DNA from: Chitinophagaceae bacterium
GTDB taxonomy: Bacteria; Bacteroidota; Bacteroidia; Chitinophagales; Chitinophagaceae
Assembly: GCA_016706055.1 (NCBI GenBank)
Contig: JADJKL010000007.1
Coordinates: forward strand, 236,089-300,088
DNA length: 64,000 bases
Direction: 5' to 3'
A model generated the notes under the pieces. That model had not been told where the DNA came from. It saw only the letters and a list, made by a program, of their open reading frames with translations, and did no database searches. Positions within the stretch are counted from its first letter, which is position 1. Each line of letters starts with the position of its first letter. Position numbers and translations under genes: made by a program. Below are positions 41,157-50,553 of the stretch, piece after piece.

Positions 41157-41391
41157 GCTGTAAATAGACAAAACACTTAACTGCCTTTTCTTGCAGTATG
41201 AGTATCAACAAAGTGCATAAGGCGATGAAGAATACATCAGTCGTAGCTGAGCCGTGTATCGGCCGTGTATAGTTCGGATATAGTCCGATAATCTGTTTCC
41301 TGCCTATTTGCGCCAGCAAATCTTTAGTGTTATTTAGTGTGCTTTCGTGGCCAATTGTCATTGTACAGAACTCATCTTTGTTAAGCATAAA
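41157..41391. other. Intergenic stretch without a convincing gene
   Basis: Between the palindrome and the terminator at 41392 I see no recognisable gene. An 84-codon minus-strand frame (41388-41134) covers the stretch but reads through the palindrome. Its peptide (QIGRKQIIGLYPNYTRPIHG, then a hydrophobic run) matches no family I know. The stretch includes GTGTATCGGCCGTGTATAG and TCGGATATAGTCCGA, short repeats and a palindrome that suggest a non-coding element. Confidence 0.4.
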
Positions 41392-41418
41392 AAAAGGACT
41401 TCACTAGGAAGTCCTTTT
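41392..41418 (-). terminator. Rho-independent terminator after the GLPGLI gene
   Basis: AAAAGGACTT (41392-41401) and AAGTCCTTTT (41409-41418) form a 10-bp stem. The minus strand reads into a T-run (complement of the A-run at 41389-41395). It is 27 bases after the GLPGLI stop codon. Confidence 0.85.
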
Positions 41419-41444
41419 CTAAATAGTATCAAAACATCGTTGCT

Positions 41445-42251
41445 TTAATTCATCCGTATAACTCTGTTACCGCCCTGATTATTCTTATTCATTTCTTCCA
41501 TCATCTTTTCTCTTTCCACTTTAAACTCAGCGGCCGTATATCTTTTTTTACCCTTCGGTTCTTTTATATCATCAAGCTCGGTTTCTTTTTTAATGCTTAC
41601 GGCTTTAAAAGTTTGTGTACCGTCTTTTATATCCATTTCAAGAATTAGCCCTGGCAATTGTCCTTGAAATTCCGCAGGTCCGGCAGATACAGGAATGCTG
41701 CTGGTAAACCATGCAACAATAGTTGATGTATCTTCTATTTCTTTTCGCTCCATTTTTCCATTGTCCATATTTACTTGTGTTCGTTTGCTAATGCGTTCTG
41801 AAGTTGCTTTCATGCAAGGCATATCAAGTATTGTTTTTGTTTCACCTGTCATCTTCCATTTTAAGATGCTTAAAGTATCGTCGATGATAAATGTTTTACC
41901 AAACAATTCTCTCTTTTCCACTTTTTTCTTAGTGTCAAAATTGTTGAACAGTACATCATCATTACCCGCAACTACCATTCTTATTTGTGCACCACCGCTA
42001 GTAAACGTACCGTCGTCATCCGTATTTTCTTTTTCTGCCTGCTTCCAGAGAGATTGGTTGTTGCCAAAGGAAAGTTCAAACTTGTCAACTCTTGTTTTAG
42101 GCACTTGCTGTTCCATGCCACCGGGCATACCTGCAAAACTGAATTGCATTTGCGATGCTCTTTCATAAATTACCTTCCCCTGCGTTTGTTGTGCCATTAT
42201 TCCTGTTGCGGAAAGAATGAGGCAAGTTGCTATTACAATTAATTTTCTCAT
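41445..42251 (-). CDS. GLPGLI family secreted protein
   Basis: This ~268-residue protein starts best at the ATG at 42251 (signal peptide MRKLIVIATCLILSATGIMAQ); the frame extends 42 bases further. The motif QLPGLILEMDIKDG near the C-terminal third is the GLPGLI hallmark. Other family features are QGKVIYERASQM, ILKWKMTGETKTILDMPCMKAT and VAWFTSSIPVSAGPAEF. GLPGLI proteins are Bacteroidota envelope proteins of unknown function. This one is divergent from a two-component system, with a 137-base shared promoter region, so it may be a target of that system. Confidence 0.9.
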   Translation of the reverse strand: MRKLIVIATCLILSATGIMAQQTQGKVIYERASQMQFSFAGMPGGMEQQVPKTRVDKFELSFGNNQSLWKQAEKENTDDDGTFTSGGAQIRMVVAGNDDVLFNNFDTKKKVEKRELFGKTFIIDDTLSILKWKMTGETKTILDMPCMKATSERISKRTQVNMDNGKMERKEIEDTSTIVAWFTSSIPVSAGPAEFQGQLPGLILEMDIKDGTQTFKAVSIKKETELDDIKEPKGKKRYTAAEFKVEREKMMEEMNKNNQGGNRVIRMN

Positions 42252-42363
42252 ATTGTTTTTATTTATGCCAAAAGTAAAAAGGCTGTACTGCAATATAAGT
42301 TAAGACACCTGTCAATAAGGTTAATAAAGGTTAATGTGTCTATAATTACCGCTCATAGTGAAG

Positions 42364-42371
42364 TACATTTG
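42364..42371 (+). promoter_or_regulatory. -7 element upstream of the sensor kinase gene
   Basis: TACATTTG matches the Bacteroidota -7 consensus TAnnTTTG and lies 17 bases before the ATG at 42389. No clear -33 TTTG is present at the usual distance. Confidence 0.35.
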
Positions 42372-42388
42372 TCTTGCAATTCTAAGGC

Positions 42389-43861
42389 ATGTACAAACTT
42401 AAATGGTTATCAGTTTTAATGGGTGTGGCAATAGCTGCCATCACCGGCTTCCAGGTGTACTGGCTAAAGCAAAACTATGACCGGGAGAAAAAGTCGCTAC
42501 ACATTAAAACAGATATGGCTTTCCGTGAAACAATCTTAAAGTTGCAGGTATCAAAATTAAAACTGGATAGTGTTAGCTGGAATGGAAAAACAGGAAACAA
42601 AGATGTAAAGATTTTTATGAGTGACGAAGGCGGTCCTGTAAGAATAAGAAGAAATCCTAAGGAAGAAGTGGTTTCCACTATCAATGTAATTGGCGACAGG
42701 CTGAAAGATTCTTTGAGAAAGACAGGTAAAACAAAAATGGTTATCTCTCTTAACAAAACATCGGTTGATATAAATGCCGATACTACAATTATTACCAACA
42801 CCATACAAGGTCCCGGTCCTAAAAAAGGGAATCATATTTTCAACCTGCTGTACAGTGTAGATTCATTACAAGATTCAATAAGAGTAACTGAAATAGATTC
42901 TGCCTATGCAAGAGCATTGCAGGAAGAAAAGTTAAACATTCCTTTTACGATCAATAAGCTGGATAGCTCTTCTACTGACGATGGAAATGAATTTAATGAA
43001 GTAACCATCGGGCTTGCACATCCTGCTACTTACAAATTACAGCTGGGCAACACTTTCCCCTATCTGCTAAAGCAGATAATGCAACCTATCTTATTTTCTA
43101 TTTTATTGTTGGGCATTACATTGCTCTCCTTTGTATTGTTGTATAGAAACCTGTTGAAGCAAAGGAAGTTGGCAGCACTAAAGAACGAATTCATCAGCAA
43201 TATTACCCATGAGCTTAAAACACCAATAGCCACCGTTGGTGTTGCTATAGAAGCATTAAAGAACTTTAATGCAATGGATAATCCCGAACGTACCAGAGAA
43301 TATCTTGACATTTCTACCAATGAACTGCAAAGGCTTAGCCTGTTAGTTGATAAAGTGCTGAAGCTTTCTATGTTCGAGAAAAAAGAAATGGAACTAAAGT
43401 ATGAAGTGGTGAATCTGCAAAGCATTGCCGAAGAAGTAATCACATCATTTAAACTTCAATTAGAAAAAAGAAAAGCACAGGTTAGTTTAAATGCAACAGG
43501 GGATGTATCTGTTCGTGGAGATAGGCTACACTTATTAAGTGTAGTGTTCAACTTATTAGACAACGCCTTAAAATATTGTCGGGTGGAACCAATTATTGCA
43601 ATAACAATTAAGGAAACAGACAATGCTGTTGTGTTAACTGTAAAAGATAATGGTATTGGAGTGGCACCGGAATACAGAGATAAAATATTTGAAAAATTCT
43701 TTCGCATACCACATGGCGACACACATGATGCAAAAGGCTATGGCCTTGGTCTTAGTTATGCTGCACAGGTCATTCGTCAGCACAATGGAACTATTATTGT
43801 AGCAAGTCAGGCGGGGGATGGAACAACGTTTACTATCACTTTACCAAAGAATAATGAATGA
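42389..43861 (+). CDS. Sensor histidine kinase (RprX-like)
   Basis: This 490-residue inner-membrane kinase has an N-terminal helix (LSVLMGVAIAAITGFQVYW), a ~200-residue periplasmic sensor with no family I recognise, and a second helix (ILFSILLLGITLLSFVLLY, ~residues 232-252). The kinase core has the H-box FISNITHELKTPIA, N-box NLLDNALKYC, G1 VKDNGIGVAPEYR, F-box KIFEKFFRI and G2 GYGLGLSYAAQV. The layout matches RprX of Bacteroides. Its stop overlaps the response-regulator start (ATGA), so the two are translationally coupled. Confidence 0.93.
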   Translation: MYKLKWLSVLMGVAIAAITGFQVYWLKQNYDREKKSLHIKTDMAFRETILKLQVSKLKLDSVSWNGKTGNKDVKIFMSDEGGPVRIRRNPKEEVVSTINVIGDRLKDSLRKTGKTKMVISLNKTSVDINADTTIITNTIQGPGPKKGNHIFNLLYSVDSLQDSIRVTEIDSAYARALQEEKLNIPFTINKLDSSSTDDGNEFNEVTIGLAHPATYKLQLGNTFPYLLKQIMQPILFSILLLGITLLSFVLLYRNLLKQRKLAALKNEFISNITHELKTPIATVGVAIEALKNFNAMDNPERTREYLDISTNELQRLSLLVDKVLKLSMFEKKEMELKYEVVNLQSIAEEVITSFKLQLEKRKAQVSLNATGDVSVRGDRLHLLSVVFNLLDNALKYCRVEPIIAITIKETDNAVVLTVKDNGIGVAPEYRDKIFEKFFRIPHGDTHDAKGYGLGLSYAAQVIRQHNGTIIVASQAGDGTTFTITLPKNNE

Positions 43862-44544
43862 GCAAGACAAAAGTATTATATGTAGAAGATGAATTATTTC
43901 TCGGAAAGATAGTACGAGAAAGCCTGGAGAGCCGTGGTTACGAAGTAATCATGGAAGCAGACGGTGCCAAAGTAATGGATCAGTTTAAGAAAACAAACCC
44001 CGACATCTGCATACTGGATGTAATGTTGCCAAATAAAGATGGTTTTACTATAGCAGATGAAATAAGAATGCTGAATGAAGAAGTACCCATCATTTTCTTA
44101 ACAGCAAAAACGCAAACAGAAGATGTGGTAAAAGGTTTTTCATTGGGTGGTAATGATTATATGCGTAAACCATTCAGCATGGAAGAACTGATTGTACGTA
44201 TTCAAAATCTGCTGCGTAATAAAACAGATGGAGAAACAAAAATTAATGGAACTGCTGTAATAGGGAAGTATAATTTTCAACTCAACAGACAAACATTAAG
44301 CATTGGAAAGGAAGAAAGAAAACTTTCTTTCCGTGAAAGCGAATTGCTGCGACTCTTATATGAAAACAGGGATAAGATTATCGAAAGAAAAGATATATTG
44401 AACCTGCTCTGGGGTAATGATTCATTTTTCAACAGCCGTAACCTCGATGTGTACATCACCAAAATTCGTAGCTACCTTAAAGAAGATCCTTCTATTGAGA
44501 TAATTACAATTAAAGGAGTTGGTTACAGGTTTGTAACAGCATAA
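43858..44544 (+). CDS. OmpR-family response regulator (RprY-like)
   Basis: This 228-residue protein has a receiver domain (VLYVEDELFLGKIV with the acidic pair, phospho-acceptor Asp in DICILDVMLPNKDG near residue 52, Thr in IIFLTAKT, Lys in YMRKPFS) and a winged-helix DNA-binding domain (LSFRESELLRLLYENRDKIIER, LDVYITKIRSYLKEDPSIEI, IKGVGYRFV). It partners with the overlapping kinase. The divergent GLPGLI gene is a plausible target. It converges with the CRTAC1 gene across a 1-base gap. Confidence 0.94.
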   Translation: MSKTKVLYVEDELFLGKIVRESLESRGYEVIMEADGAKVMDQFKKTNPDICILDVMLPNKDGFTIADEIRMLNEEVPIIFLTAKTQTEDVVKGFSLGGNDYMRKPFSMEELIVRIQNLLRNKTDGETKINGTAVIGKYNFQLNRQTLSIGKEERKLSFRESELLRLLYENRDKIIERKDILNLLWGNDSFFNSRNLDVYITKIRSYLKEDPSIEIITIKGVGYRFVTA

Positions 44545-44545
44545 A

Positions 44546-47500
44546 TTATTTTAGAGAAAATATTTGTGCAGGGGCATTGTTTTTTAAAAAGATAAAAGTT
44601 TTATCATTTACAGGAATAATTTTTCTTACCTCTCCTTTTGTATTCATGCCGGTATTTGTATTAGCTGTAAACTTTCCATTTCCTTCCCCCTTTAAAAATA
44701 AAGAGGCCATTGCATCGTAATTACCTGTTCCTATTTCAGCGTCGTAACAATTGCCACCAATTACAATGTCTTTTATACCGTCTTTATCAAAATCTTCAAT
44801 CAGCATGTCGCTAATGTAAGAAAGCTGAGCAATCTCCGGCAATGGTTCAAATTTGAAACTGTTATTCCCGTTATTAATAAAGACACCTGATTGAAAGCAG
44901 GCTGCTTTATAAACGTCCATTCCTTTTTTTTGCTCTTCAGTAAAAATATTATCAAGCGTAGCAACAGAATATAAATGATAGCGGTAGAATTTTTTCCGCA
45001 TCATCGGAATCTGGTCTAGTAACTGATCTCTATGATAAATTGGGTAGCATTTTCCTTGAATATACGTTCCAAGAATTGCATCATAACTGCCATTACTATC
45101 AAAATCTTTTGCATAAATAGTACACGGCTCATTGATGTCTGCAAATATTCTTGAATTAGTTCCTCTGTTACCAGCCACAATATCGAGATCGCCGTCATTA
45201 TCTATATCCACAAGTTTTAAAGTATTCCACCATCCGGTTATATTACTTAAAGTTGTGTTGATAATGTTTTTGTTTTTATCCTGGAAAGTAACTGCCGCAT
45301 CTTTATTAACCAGTTTATTGTTTTCCCATTTAAAAATCATTAATGGCATCCACTCTCCGTTAATAACCAATTCACTTTTATTATCTCCATCCATATCGCC
45401 CCAAGCCGCATAGTTTACAATTCCTGCATTATTTAGTTCAGGAGCCATAGTATCTGTTACATCTTTAAAAACTCCTTGGTTATTCTGAAGGATCATGTGC
45501 TTATCATGCTTTGGAAATTTGCCGGGAGAAACTGCACCACCTACTAAAAGATCTACATCTCCATCTGCATCAAAATCTGCTGCAATTACATAAGAGCCAT
45601 TGTTCATTGCCTTTGGAATTGCATTTACTGAACGGGTAAAATTTCCTTTTCCATCATTTATATAAAGCCGATCCTGATATAATGCATTTCCCGCAGGAAA
45701 CTCTGCACCACCGCTTACTACATACAGATCCATGTCCTTATCGCCATCGGCATCAAAGAAAACGGCACCGCCATCTTCAAATGCTTTGTCTTTTATAAAT
45801 GATGCTTGTATTTTTTTTGTAAAACCACCAACCGTATTTTGCATCATTAATGTTCCATCGTTTCCGACGGTGCCACCAATGTAAATATCTTCAAGCCCGT
45901 CTCCATTTACATCTGCCTTGGCATAATAAGGACCTTTGCGACTGCATTTGTAGGGAATCAACGGCTCTCTCTTAAAATCAATAAAGTCGCCTTCTTTGTG
46001 TGTATAATTAAACTTGTTCTCTTTCGTTGTTTCAGTAAATAAAAAAGAATTTTTTTCTTCAGCTTGCGGCAACATTGTTGCATCTGATTCAAAGACAGTA
46101 AGTACCTGACCAACCGGCACATTATTCATTACTATCTGCTTTCCAGAAGGGAATGTAATTTCTACTTTTTGTATTTCTTTTTCAGCTCCGGTACCGAAAT
46201 GTAGAAAATGCTCACTTGAAGACATATATCCTCTTTGCGGATTATAGTGTTGCATTTGTAAATTTCCTTTTTTATCAAAGAGCTTTACAATGGTACCATA
46301 CACTTCTTGCTTCATTTCGCTATTCTGAAAAAAACGAAATCGTAAATATTGAGAAGGGTTAATTTCGTTCTGATTATTTTTAAGAATAAACGCTTCGTCA
46401 TCGTTGTTATTGACTACAAGATCAAGGTCTCCATCATTGTCCAAATCGGCATAAGCTGCACCATTTGAAAAAGAAGGTGGTGCATCGCTCCAGGTTTGTG
46501 AATAGTTATCAAATTTTAATGTACTGTTATTGTGAAAGAAATAATTTTGGATACGTACAGAAGGAATATGGCTAAACCATTCTGCAAGATTAACTTTAGA
46601 ACCCTTCGCCATAACTTTATTAATGGAATCCATATAAAACTCCCGGTAATCCCAATCTGAAATATCTCTTCTTAGCCCATTTGTGATGTAAATATCTTTC
46701 CACCCATCGTTATCATAATCTGCGATTAGCGGAGACCATGTCCAGTCTGTTTCAGCAACACCAGCATGATAAGCCATTTCGCTATAAGTGCCGTTTCCAT
46801 TATTTAATTGTAAAACATTATGTGGATACTGATAGTAAAGACCGAACTTCTGCATCAGCTGATACATGTCATAATTCCTTAAAGGGACATAGAGTTGCTT
46901 TTGTCGTACCGGATCTTCAATAGCCATGTCTGCTACAAACAAATCTTCAAGGCCATCATTATTAAAATCACCAACATCTGAACCCATTGATGATAAGGAA
47001 ATATGGTGAAAATAATCAGTAAGTTTTTCTGAAAATGTTCCGTTGTGGTTATTGATGTACAGATAGTCTGGCTTTTTAAAATCATTAGCAACATAAATAT
47101 CGGGCCATCCATCTTTATTGAAATCTGTAATGGAAACACTTAATCCATATGCATGACTTATAACACCGGCTTTTTTGCTAATATCAATAAAATGACCATC
47201 CTTGTTTTCATAAAGTCGGTGACTGATGTATTGTGAAGTAGTATCATCAATCATCACCATTTTCCCATTTTCCATTTTGGCATTAACAACCATTGTGGAA
47301 CTAAAAGTAGGCGGATGATTAATGAGAAACGCATCCATATCTCCATCTCGATCATAATCCAGAAAATAAGTTTGCGTTGTATAGCTTGCATCATCTAAAC
47401 CATATTCTTTTGCTTTGTCTGTAAACGTTAGGTCTTTATTATTGATATAAATAATTTTTTTTCTGTACTGTGTATCAAAAGGGCCTGATTTTGAAACAAC

Positions 47501-47899
47501 GATATCCAGCCATCCGTCATCATTGATGTCAATCATATTAACACCTGTTTTAATTCCCAGCTCACCACTTATGCCAGCTGTTTCCGAAATATCTTTGAAT
47601 TGCATGTTACCAGTATTCAGGTATAGCTTATTAAAGCCGGTTGTGGCGCAAAAGTAAATATCTTGTAATCCGTCGTTATTAATATCACCAGTACTTACTC
47701 CCGAACCAATATAGAGGTATTCATACGTATAGTAATAGAGATTGTTGTTTTCCTGAATATCATTTCTGAACGTAATACCTGTATAAGAAGAAGGAAGTGA
47801 AGAGAATAATTTTTTAGTTGTTTGTATTTGTGCTCTTGCTGGCAGCATAAACTGCATCAATAGGAAAATAAAAAAGAGAGAAGGTAGTTTTTGATACAT
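44546..47899 (-). CDS. FG-GAP/VCBS repeat protein with ASPIC/UnbV domain (CRTAC1 family)
   Basis: This 1117-residue secreted protein has a signal peptide (LFFIFLLMQFMLPARAQ). It has many calcium-binding FG-GAP/VCBS blades recognisable by DxDxDGxxD-type loops: STGDINNDGLQDIYFC, DINDDGWLDIVVSK, DYDRDGDMDAF, DFNKDGWPDIYVAN, DLDNDGDLDLVVNN, DVNGDGLEDIYIGG and DIDNDGDLDIVAGN. A mid-protein ASPIC/UnbV region (YNPQRGYMSSSEHFLHFGTG, VEITFPSGKQIVMNNV) separates two propellers. Such proteins are surface or extracellular; the ligand is unknown. The vanadium haloperoxidase gene lies 5 bases upstream in the same transcript. Confidence 0.92.
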   Translation of the reverse strand: MYQKLPSLFFIFLLMQFMLPARAQIQTTKKLFSSLPSSYTGITFRNDIQENNNLYYYTYEYLYIGSGVSTGDINNDGLQDIYFCATTGFNKLYLNTGNMQFKDISETAGISGELGIKTGVNMIDINDDGWLDIVVSKSGPFDTQYRKKIIYINNKDLTFTDKAKEYGLDDASYTTQTYFLDYDRDGDMDAFLINHPPTFSSTMVVNAKMENGKMVMIDDTTSQYISHRLYENKDGHFIDISKKAGVISHAYGLSVSITDFNKDGWPDIYVANDFKKPDYLYINNHNGTFSEKLTDYFHHISLSSMGSDVGDFNNDGLEDLFVADMAIEDPVRQKQLYVPLRNYDMYQLMQKFGLYYQYPHNVLQLNNGNGTYSEMAYHAGVAETDWTWSPLIADYDNDGWKDIYITNGLRRDISDWDYREFYMDSINKVMAKGSKVNLAEWFSHIPSVRIQNYFFHNNSTLKFDNYSQTWSDAPPSFSNGAAYADLDNDGDLDLVVNNNDDEAFILKNNQNEINPSQYLRFRFFQNSEMKQEVYGTIVKLFDKKGNLQMQHYNPQRGYMSSSEHFLHFGTGAEKEIQKVEITFPSGKQIVMNNVPVGQVLTVFESDATMLPQAEEKNSFLFTETTKENKFNYTHKEGDFIDFKREPLIPYKCSRKGPYYAKADVNGDGLEDIYIGGTVGNDGTLMMQNTVGGFTKKIQASFIKDKAFEDGGAVFFDADGDKDMDLYVVSGGAEFPAGNALYQDRLYINDGKGNFTRSVNAIPKAMNNGSYVIAADFDADGDVDLLVGGAVSPGKFPKHDKHMILQNNQGVFKDVTDTMAPELNNAGIVNYAAWGDMDGDNKSELVINGEWMPLMIFKWENNKLVNKDAAVTFQDKNKNIINTTLSNITGWWNTLKLVDIDNDGDLDIVAGNRGTNSRIFADINEPCTIYAKDFDSNGSYDAILGTYIQGKCYPIYHRDQLLDQIPMMRKKFYRYHLYSVATLDNIFTEEQKKGMDVYKAACFQSGVFINNGNNSFKFEPLPEIAQLSYISDMLIEDFDKDGIKDIVIGGNCYDAEIGTGNYDAMASLFLKGEGNGKFTANTNTGMNTKGEVRKIIPVNDKTFIFLKNNAPAQIFSLK

Positions 47900-47904
47900 A
47901 GTAA

Positions 47905-49239
47905 TTATTTTTTAGCAATGGCTGTGGCTCCAAATGTTTTTAAAACATGCTGTCCGATTGCTATACCCTGTTTTATACTGATGCGGGCCGTTTCGGGATA
48001 ATGTATTCCGCCATAAACACGGCTCCATGTTGTTTCTTCCGAAGCTTTCAGGAAAGATTTAAATCTTCTTGGTTTAATTCCAAAAGGTATTTCTGTATTG
48101 TCTGTAAAGGCATAATTATCGCCAAATAGACCTGTTAATACGGCAGCAGCAGCATTGGAAATAACTGCATGGCCACTGGTAAATTCTGGAAATGGTGGAG
48201 TTTGTATTAACGGCTCCCACTTTTCATCTACTTCGCGGTGGATAATTGTAACCGGACGAATAAGATCTGTTTTATATTTTTCATACCAGCAGGATATGAA
48301 GCCATCAAACAATGCTATGGAAGTTAATGTATAAGCTTGCGATGCTTTTGCTACCGGAATATTTTTTTCTATGCAAGCTTGCCTGGTTATCATAATCCAA
48401 TGCCCGCCAGGCGAAATTTTGTGGACGAAGTGATTAAAGTGACCATCGTCAATAGAAATATTAGGATTATCATCCCAATACCAGGCAACAGCAGTTCGGG
48501 TACTATCGAGGTTTTTTACAATGTTATAAATCTCAATCACATTTTTATAAAAAACTGATTTTTTTGACATGTTATAAACCAGTTTTTCTTTTGGAGAAAA
48601 CTGAGCTGGTGTCTTCATAGTCATTGGTCTCAATGTGCCCCAATGCGGTTCCAGACCTTGTGCAAAATCAATTGGAGTGGGTTGCCAATTACCGACGCCG
48701 GTATTCGTTACATGCCGCATTAACCCTCTCGATTCATTATAGTGATCTTTTTTTAGCCATTGAATAATCGCATCGCCAACTAAATTGCCATATTGAATAG
48801 AAACAAAAAGTCCGGATGTATCATTACTTAATCTTACAGAGTCCAGAAATGTAATTTTCCAATCTTCAATTTTATATTCTGATCCTACTAGGTTTTTTGC
48901 AACTTGTGTATAAGCGACAACTGCCGATATAAAATAATTTACCTGTTTATCGTTTTTTGATTTTGTAATAGTCGGCAATCCATTTAGTTTGCCGGATAGT
49001 GCCGGCAAATCATTATTTTCAAATCGTATACATTCATAAAAAGCAATATTGGGATAGGTATAAATGCGGGCTGCTACCGGCGGAGTGTATAAATCATCCA
49101 TTACAACATTGACCAACAGACTATTCAGCTCATGCAATGTTTGTTCTTTCGATTGAGCAAGAACTTGTTGATTTCCTGCAAGCAACAGACCGGTAAAAAA
49201 ATACAGTCGGATATTTTTTACTACTTGAATTATATTCAT
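47905..49239 (-). CDS. Vanadium-dependent haloperoxidase / PAP2-like protein
   Basis: This 444-residue exported protein has a signal peptide (FFTGLLLAGNQQVLAQ). The C-terminal PAP2/haloperoxidase core shows PPFPEFTSGHAVISNAAAAV (Ser-Gly-His motif) and TTWSRVYGGIHYPETARI (Arg and the vanadate/phosphate-binding His). Haloperoxidases oxidise halides with peroxide, and PAP2 enzymes are phosphatases on the same scaffold; sequence alone does not decide between them. It is the first gene of a two-gene transcript with the CRTAC1 protein, a recurrent pair in Bacteroidota. Confidence 0.85.
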   Translation of the reverse strand: MNIIQVVKNIRLYFFTGLLLAGNQQVLAQSKEQTLHELNSLLVNVVMDDLYTPPVAARIYTYPNIAFYECIRFENNDLPALSGKLNGLPTITKSKNDKQVNYFISAVVAYTQVAKNLVGSEYKIEDWKITFLDSVRLSNDTSGLFVSIQYGNLVGDAIIQWLKKDHYNESRGLMRHVTNTGVGNWQPTPIDFAQGLEPHWGTLRPMTMKTPAQFSPKEKLVYNMSKKSVFYKNVIEIYNIVKNLDSTRTAVAWYWDDNPNISIDDGHFNHFVHKISPGGHWIMITRQACIEKNIPVAKASQAYTLTSIALFDGFISCWYEKYKTDLIRPVTIIHREVDEKWEPLIQTPPFPEFTSGHAVISNAAAAVLTGLFGDNYAFTDNTEIPFGIKPRRFKSFLKASEETTWSRVYGGIHYPETARISIKQGIAIGQHVLKTFGATAIAKK

Positions 49240-49366
49240 ATAATGAGAAATTGCTTGAAGGGATAAATTTACGACTTTCAGAAGGTTTAAGGTGCTGAAT
49301 AGTTGCTATAATATTATAAAATCCATCGATTAAAAATAACTTTTATATTTTTCCATTTCATTTAAT

Positions 49367-50476
49367 ATGAAAAAATCAATAAAAGGATATACTGCAGAAC
49401 GCATTTTTACCGGTGATAACTGGTTGGAGCGTCATGTAATTATTACAGAAAACAAAAAGATCAAAGAAATTATTCCTTTGCAGGCTTTACCATCATCATT
49501 GCATGTAGAGCAATTTGATGAATGCATTATTGCCCCTGCATTTATTGACTTGCAGATATATGGTGCATACGGCAAATTGCTGGCTGTTAATCCCGAAGCA
49601 GATTCATTAGTTAAGTTGAAAGAATATTGCGAAAAAGGCGGAGCTGCTTTTTGTATGCCAACAGTTGCAACAAACACTCTTGATGTTTTTCATAATTGCA
49701 TTGATGCAGTAAGAGATTACTGGCAGAAAGGTGGCGAAGGAATTTTAGGATTGCATATAGAAGGACCGTGGATTAATCCTGTAAAAAGAGGCGCACATAT
49801 TGAATCGCTGATTCATGCACCATCATTAAAAGAAGTAGATGAACTATTGAAATATGGCAAAGGTGTAATACGAATAATAACATTAGCGCCGGAGCAATGC
49901 AGTGCAGCAATTATTGAAAGAATATTATTAGATAATATTATTATTTCTGCCGGTCATAGTAATGCAACTTACGAACAATCAAAAGTTGGCTTTGCAAATG
50001 GCATAATAGCCGTAACACATTTATATAATGCGATGAGTGCTTTACAACACAGATCACCGGGATTGGTTGGTGCCACAATGGATGATGCGAATGTAAAGGC
50101 CAGTATTATTCCCGATGGCCATCATGTTGATTATGCAGCCATACGAATTGCAAAAAAAGCAATGGGTGAAAGGCTCTTTGTAATAACAGATGCTGTTACT
50201 GAAACCACAGAAGGGCAATACCCACATCAATTAGCTGGCGATAAATATGAAGCAGCAAATATTCTCAGCGGCTCTGCATTAACGATGACAAAAGCGGTCC
50301 AGAATCTTGTCAACCATGCTTCGATTGAATTAGGCGAAGCTCTTAGAATGTGCAGTCTTTACCCTGCTCAGGTAATACATTCCGAAACCTTTCTTGGAAA
50401 AATTTTGCCCGGCTATAATGCTGAATTAGTGATACTTAATAAAGAGTTGGACTGTGTAAGCCTGTTACATGCATAA
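49367..50476 (+). CDS. nagA: N-acetylglucosamine-6-phosphate deacetylase
   Basis: This 369-residue amidohydrolase removes acetate from GlcNAc-6-phosphate in amino-sugar recycling. Key segments are APAFIDLQIYGAYG, LGLHIEGPWINPVKRGAH (metal-binding Glu), ISAGHSNATYEQ (His), VTHLYNAMSAL (His) and LFVITDAVTET (catalytic Asp). It stands alone; no nagB or PTS gene is in the window. The TATTTTTC stretch just upstream may hold its promoter. A diheme cytochrome gene follows after 77 bases. Confidence 0.93.
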   Translation: MKKSIKGYTAERIFTGDNWLERHVIITENKKIKEIIPLQALPSSLHVEQFDECIIAPAFIDLQIYGAYGKLLAVNPEADSLVKLKEYCEKGGAAFCMPTVATNTLDVFHNCIDAVRDYWQKGGEGILGLHIEGPWINPVKRGAHIESLIHAPSLKEVDELLKYGKGVIRIITLAPEQCSAAIIERILLDNIIISAGHSNATYEQSKVGFANGIIAVTHLYNAMSALQHRSPGLVGATMDDANVKASIIPDGHHVDYAAIRIAKKAMGERLFVITDAVTETTEGQYPHQLAGDKYEAANILSGSALTMTKAVQNLVNHASIELGEALRMCSLYPAQVIHSETFLGKILPGYNAELVILNKELDCVSLLHA

Positions 50477-50553
50477 ATTCTCTTTGGAGTTTTTCAGATT
50501 TATTCTACCTTTTGTTACAGAACCTCATTGCGTAACAAAAACCACCAACTATC

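Noticed and set aside
41134..41388. 84-codon minus-strand frame downstream of the GLPGLI terminator
   Set aside because: It reads through a perfect palindrome, starts next to a terminator and shows no known motif, so I do not call it a gene.
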